DNA from: Hadesarchaea archaeon
GTDB lineage: Archaea; Hadarchaeota; Hadarchaeia; Hadarchaeales; WYZ-LMO6
Assembly (NCBI GenBank): GCA_004347925.1
Contig: QNVD01000259.1
Location: 1 to 7,413 of the forward strand
DNA: 7,413 nucleotides
Direction of reading: 5' to 3'
Shown: positions 5,766 to 7,413 of the stretch, piece after piece
Numbering within the stretch: position 1 is the stretch's first letter
Layout: each line of letters starts with the position of its first letter
Position numbers and translations under genes: made by a program
Notes under the pieces: model-generated
Seen by the model: only the letters and a program-made list of their open reading frames with translations
What the model was told of the DNA's origin: nothing
The model's database searches: none

Positions 5766-6999
5766 GAACCTCAGGCTGGCGCCTCGCGGCAGGGCGGCGG
5801 TGGAGTGGGCCAGGGAGCACATGCCCGTCCTGGCGGAGATCAGGAGGGAGTTCTCCCGCTCCAGGCCCCTGAGGGGACTGAGGGTGGGGGCGGCCCTGCA
5901 CGTGGAGGCCAAGACCGCGGTCCTGGCCCTGACCCTGAAGGAGGGGGGGGCGGAGGTTTCCCTGGCGGGCTGCAACCCCCTCTCCACCAAGGATGAGGTG
6001 GCGGCCGCCCTGGTCAAGGAGGGGGTGAGCGTCTACGCCTGGAGGGGGGAGAGCCAGAGGGACTACTACGCGAACCTGAGGAGGGTGATCGCCGACCGCC
6101 CCGACCTGGTGATAGACGACGGTGGGGACCTGGTCTCGGAGCTCCACTCGAGGGGGGGGATGGGGGTGAAGGGTGGATGCGAGGAGACCACCACGGGGGT
6201 CAACAGGCTCAGGGCCATGGAGGCCAGGGGGGAGCTGCGCTTCCCCGTGATAGCCGTGAACGACTCCCCCACCAAGCGCCTCTTCGACAACAGGTTCGGC
6301 ACCGCCGAGTCCACCCTGCAGGCCCTCATGTCCCTCACCAACACCCAGATAGGGGGGAAGAGGGTGGTGGTGGTGGGGTACGGGCACGTGGGGAGGGGGA
6401 TAGCCTCCAGGGCGAGGGGGCTGGGGGCCGTGGTGACGGTGGTGGAGACGGACCCGGTGAGGGCCCTGGAGGCGGCCATGGACGGCTTCCTGGTGAGGTC
6501 GCTGGAGGAGGCCTGCGAGGACGGGGAGATCTTCATCACGGCCACCGGCAGCTTCCACGTGATAAGGGAGGAGCACCTGAGGGAGATGAGGGACGGGGCC
6601 ATCCTTTGCAACGCCGGGCACTTCAACGTGGAGATAGACCTGGAGGCCCTGCGGAGGCTCTCGGAGAGGAGGAGGGAGGTGCTGGAGGATGTGGAGGAGT
6701 TCAGGCTGAAGGGGGGGAAGCGCCTCTACCTGCTGGCCGGGGGAAGGCTGGTGAACCTGGCGGGGAGGCGGTCCCTGGGCCACCCCATGGAGATCATGGA
6801 TCTCAGCTTCTCCCTGCAGGCCCTCAGCCTCCAGTACCTGGCGGGGAACGCGGACAGGCTGAAGCCTGGGGTGCACGAGGTGCCCCCGGAGATCGACAGG
6901 AGGGTGGCGGAGCTGAAGCTGAAGCTCTCGGGGATAAGGCTGGAGAGGCAGACGGAGGAGCAGAGGGAATACCTGCGGTCCTGGAGGATGGGCACCTAG
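5749..6999 (+). CDS. ahcY: S-adenosylhomocysteine hydrolase (adenosylhomocysteinase)
   Basis: AhcY hydrolyses S-adenosylhomocysteine to homocysteine and adenosine with tightly bound NAD, removing the product that inhibits methyltransferases. The 416 residues give the compact archaeal/Thermotoga form. Visible are HVEAKTAVL (51-59), NPLSTKDEVAAAL (76-88), DDGGDL (123-128), EETTTGV (145-151) and VNDSPTKRLFDN (170-181, with K176, D180 and N181). The Rossmann loop is GYGHVGRG (210-217), with E233 at the end of strand 2, followed by NAGHF (288-292), HPMEIMDLSF (345-354) and the C-terminal TEEQREYLRSW (402-412). All catalytic motifs are intact. The nucleoside site has HxExK (H51, E53, K55) rather than the HxTxQ/E of human and most bacterial enzymes. 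That type is shared with methanogen enzymes reported to prefer S-inosylhomocysteine, so the true substrate may be SAH or SIH. TTG 5749 is the start. It is the last gene of the tfe-HD-ahcY run. Confidence 0.96.
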   Translation: MRYRVRNLRLAPRGRAAVEWAREHMPVLAEIRREFSRSRPLRGLRVGAALHVEAKTAVLALTLKEGGAEVSLAGCNPLSTKDEVAAALVKEGVSVYAWRGESQRDYYANLRRVIADRPDLVIDDGGDLVSELHSRGGMGVKGGCEETTTGVNRLRAMEARGELRFPVIAVNDSPTKRLFDNRFGTAESTLQALMSLTNTQIGGKRVVVVGYGHVGRGIASRARGLGAVVTVVETDPVRALEAAMDGFLVRSLEEACEDGEIFITATGSFHVIREEHLREMRDGAILCNAGHFNVEIDLEALRRLSERRREVLEDVEEFRLKGGKRLYLLAGGRLVNLAGRRSLGHPMEIMDLSFSLQALSLQYLAGNADRLKPGVHEVPPEIDRRVAELKLKLSGIRLERQTEEQREYLRSWRMGT

Positions 7000-7015
7000 C
7001 ACCGCGGGCGGGAAG

Positions 7016-7033
7016 CCCCAAGGCCCTTCGGGG
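7016..7033. terminator. Weak hairpin between convergent ahcY and EF-like genes
   Basis: CCCC (7016-7019) can pair with GGGG (7030-7033), and AAG with CTT inside, leaving a one-base bulge and a three-base loop. It sits in the 43-base gap between two convergent stop codons, where a two-way terminator would be useful. There is no T-run, the usual archaeal termination signal, so this may just be a GC-rich coincidence. Confidence 0.25.
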
Positions 7034-7042
7034 GTGGGTAGC

Positions 7043-7294
7043 TCACGGAAGCTTGTACACCAGGTCCTTCTCCCTGGCCCTCTGCACCACCTTCAGGCCC
7101 ACCGACTGACCGGGGCCGGCGGAGGGGACGTTCCGGTGCTCGATCTGCATGGACTCCACCACCTGCTGGAAGTTGGTGGTGGGCCCCTCTATGGAGATCC
7201 TGTCCCCCACCTTCAGCTCACCGGAGAGGTTGACCACGGCCACCCCTATCCTGGTGAAATAGTGCTCCACCCTCCCCACGAGTTTCTTCTCCAT
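7043..7294 (-). CDS. EF-Tu domain-II-like small protein (translation elongation factor-like)
   Basis: This 83-residue protein consists almost entirely of one beta-barrel like domain II of EF-Tu/EF-1A. It shows KLVGRVEHYFTRIGVAVV (strands 1-2), LKVGDRISIEGP (27-38), a central QVVESMQIEHRNV segment (44-56) and AGPGQSVGLKV (59-69). These correspond to the VGRVE, GDxI, V.SMQ and AxPGxxVGL features of translational GTPases, but no GTPase domain is present. Stand-alone copies are known in archaea, usually annotated as translation elongation factor-like protein, and related domains close some U32 peptidases. Function is unknown; RNA or ribosome binding is a guess. ATG 7294 is preceded by GAGAGGGGAAG, and a TATA box is centred 25-26 bases upstream, so the message may start at the ATG itself. 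The gene is convergent to ahcY. The length is complete, not a truncation. Confidence 0.8.
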   Translation of the reverse strand: MEKKLVGRVEHYFTRIGVAVVNLSGELKVGDRISIEGPTTNFQQVVESMQIEHRNVPSAGPGQSVGLKVVQRAREKDLVYKLP

Positions 7295-7315
7295 CTTCCC
7301 CTCTCGGGCGGGGAG

Positions 7316-7323
7316 CTTTTAAG
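7316..7323 (-). promoter_or_regulatory. TATA box for the EF-like gene
   Basis: The minus strand reads CTTAAAAG, identical to the SDR TATA octamer. Its centre is 25-26 bases before ATG 7294, which places the predicted transcription start at or within a base of the start codon: a leaderless promoter. Confidence 0.6.
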
Positions 7324-7343
7324 TCATTTTTCTTAGCTTTTGC

Positions 7344-7352
7344 TATATATAT
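7344..7352 (+). promoter_or_regulatory. Strong TATA box facing the right edge
   Basis: TATATATAT stands out in an otherwise GC-rich window. Read rightward it predicts transcription from about 7374, about 30 bases before the Shine-Dalgarno at 7405-7413, giving the next gene a real leader. The sequence is self-complementary and could also help the EF-like gene on the other strand, though that gene has its own better-placed box. Confidence 0.55.
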
Positions 7353-7404
7353 GCCCTGTAACCAGTAGTATTGGGCTGGCGGGGCAGGGGGGTGAAAACC
7401 GGAA

Positions 7405-7413
7405 GGAGGTGAT
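7405..7413 (+). promoter_or_regulatory. Perfect Shine-Dalgarno at the right edge
   Basis: GGAGGTGAT, the last nine bases of the window, is fully complementary to the 3' end of archaeal 16S rRNA (ATCACCTCC). With the TATA box upstream it most simply marks a rightward gene starting a few bases outside the window. The alternative, that these bases are the antisense of the end of a minus-strand 16S gene, is considered less likely because the strong TATA box would then point into that gene. Confidence 0.55.

Noticed and set aside
6001..6200. CRISPR-like or tandem repeats suggested by recurring GAGG/GGGG strings
   Set aside because: These are codon-bias repeats (GAG, AGG, GGG) within ahcY; no regular repeat-spacer pattern exists anywhere in the window.
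5704..7002. 432-residue minus-strand open frame opposite ahcY
   Set aside because: Pro/His/Leu-rich shadow of ahcY, which has every family motif on the plus strand.
7011..7042. tRNA or small RNA in the ahcY/EF-like gap
   Set aside because: The gap is only 43 bases and has no cloverleaf or box C/D motifs.
7395..7413. 3' end of a 16S rRNA gene on the minus strand
   Set aside because: Only nine bases match and they are equally a perfect Shine-Dalgarno; the rightward TATA box favours a protein gene. It cannot be settled without flanking sequence.

Overview
The window looks like a gene-dense chromosomal stretch from a GC-rich, probably thermophilic archaeon. An archaeal transcription factor E, a Mrp/MinD-type HypB (the nickel-insertion ATPase known from Thermococcales), archaeal-type S-adenosylhomocysteine hydrolase and an archaeal EF-Tu-domain-II-like small protein all point the same way. 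So do TATA boxes placed 25-32 bases upstream of start codons. Coding strands are very purine-rich, with arginine mostly AGG. A deep-branching euryarchaeal lineage such as Hadarchaeota would fit, but the exact lineage is a guess.

Left block (1-2211) is a [NiFe]-hydrogenase maturation cluster. hypA and a Mrp/MinD-type hypB overlap on the minus strand. hypE runs divergently on the plus strand from a 63-base shared promoter region. HypA and HypB deliver nickel to the hydrogenase large subunit. HypE makes the thiocyanate on its C-terminal cysteine that becomes the active-site CN ligands. The other Hyp proteins and the hydrogenase itself lie outside the window.

Middle block (2208-4559) is a minus-strand run: iron-dependent alcohol dehydrogenase, then a short-chain dehydrogenase/reductase, then a NIPSNAP-family protein whose TTG start overlaps the SDR stop. 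It looks like a small redox (alcohol/aldehyde/ketone) cassette of unknown substrate.

Right block (4694-6999) is a plus-strand run of three overlapping genes: tfe, an HD-domain hydrolase and ahcY. This ties a general transcription factor to methyl-cycle salvage. Convergent to it is a short gene for an EF-Tu domain-II-like protein (7043-7294). At the right edge a strong TATA box and a perfect Shine-Dalgarno 9-mer announce another gene starting just outside the window.

Four of the nine complete protein genes appear to start with TTG and one with GTG. Several TATA boxes sit so close to the starts that leaderless mRNAs are likely. I found no CRISPR, tRNA, complete rRNA or mobile element. The most interesting points are the HypA/Mrp-type HypB pair, a linker insertion in HypE, the HVEAK nucleoside-site motif of AhcY beside an HD hydrolase, and the recurrent leaderless promoter geometry.
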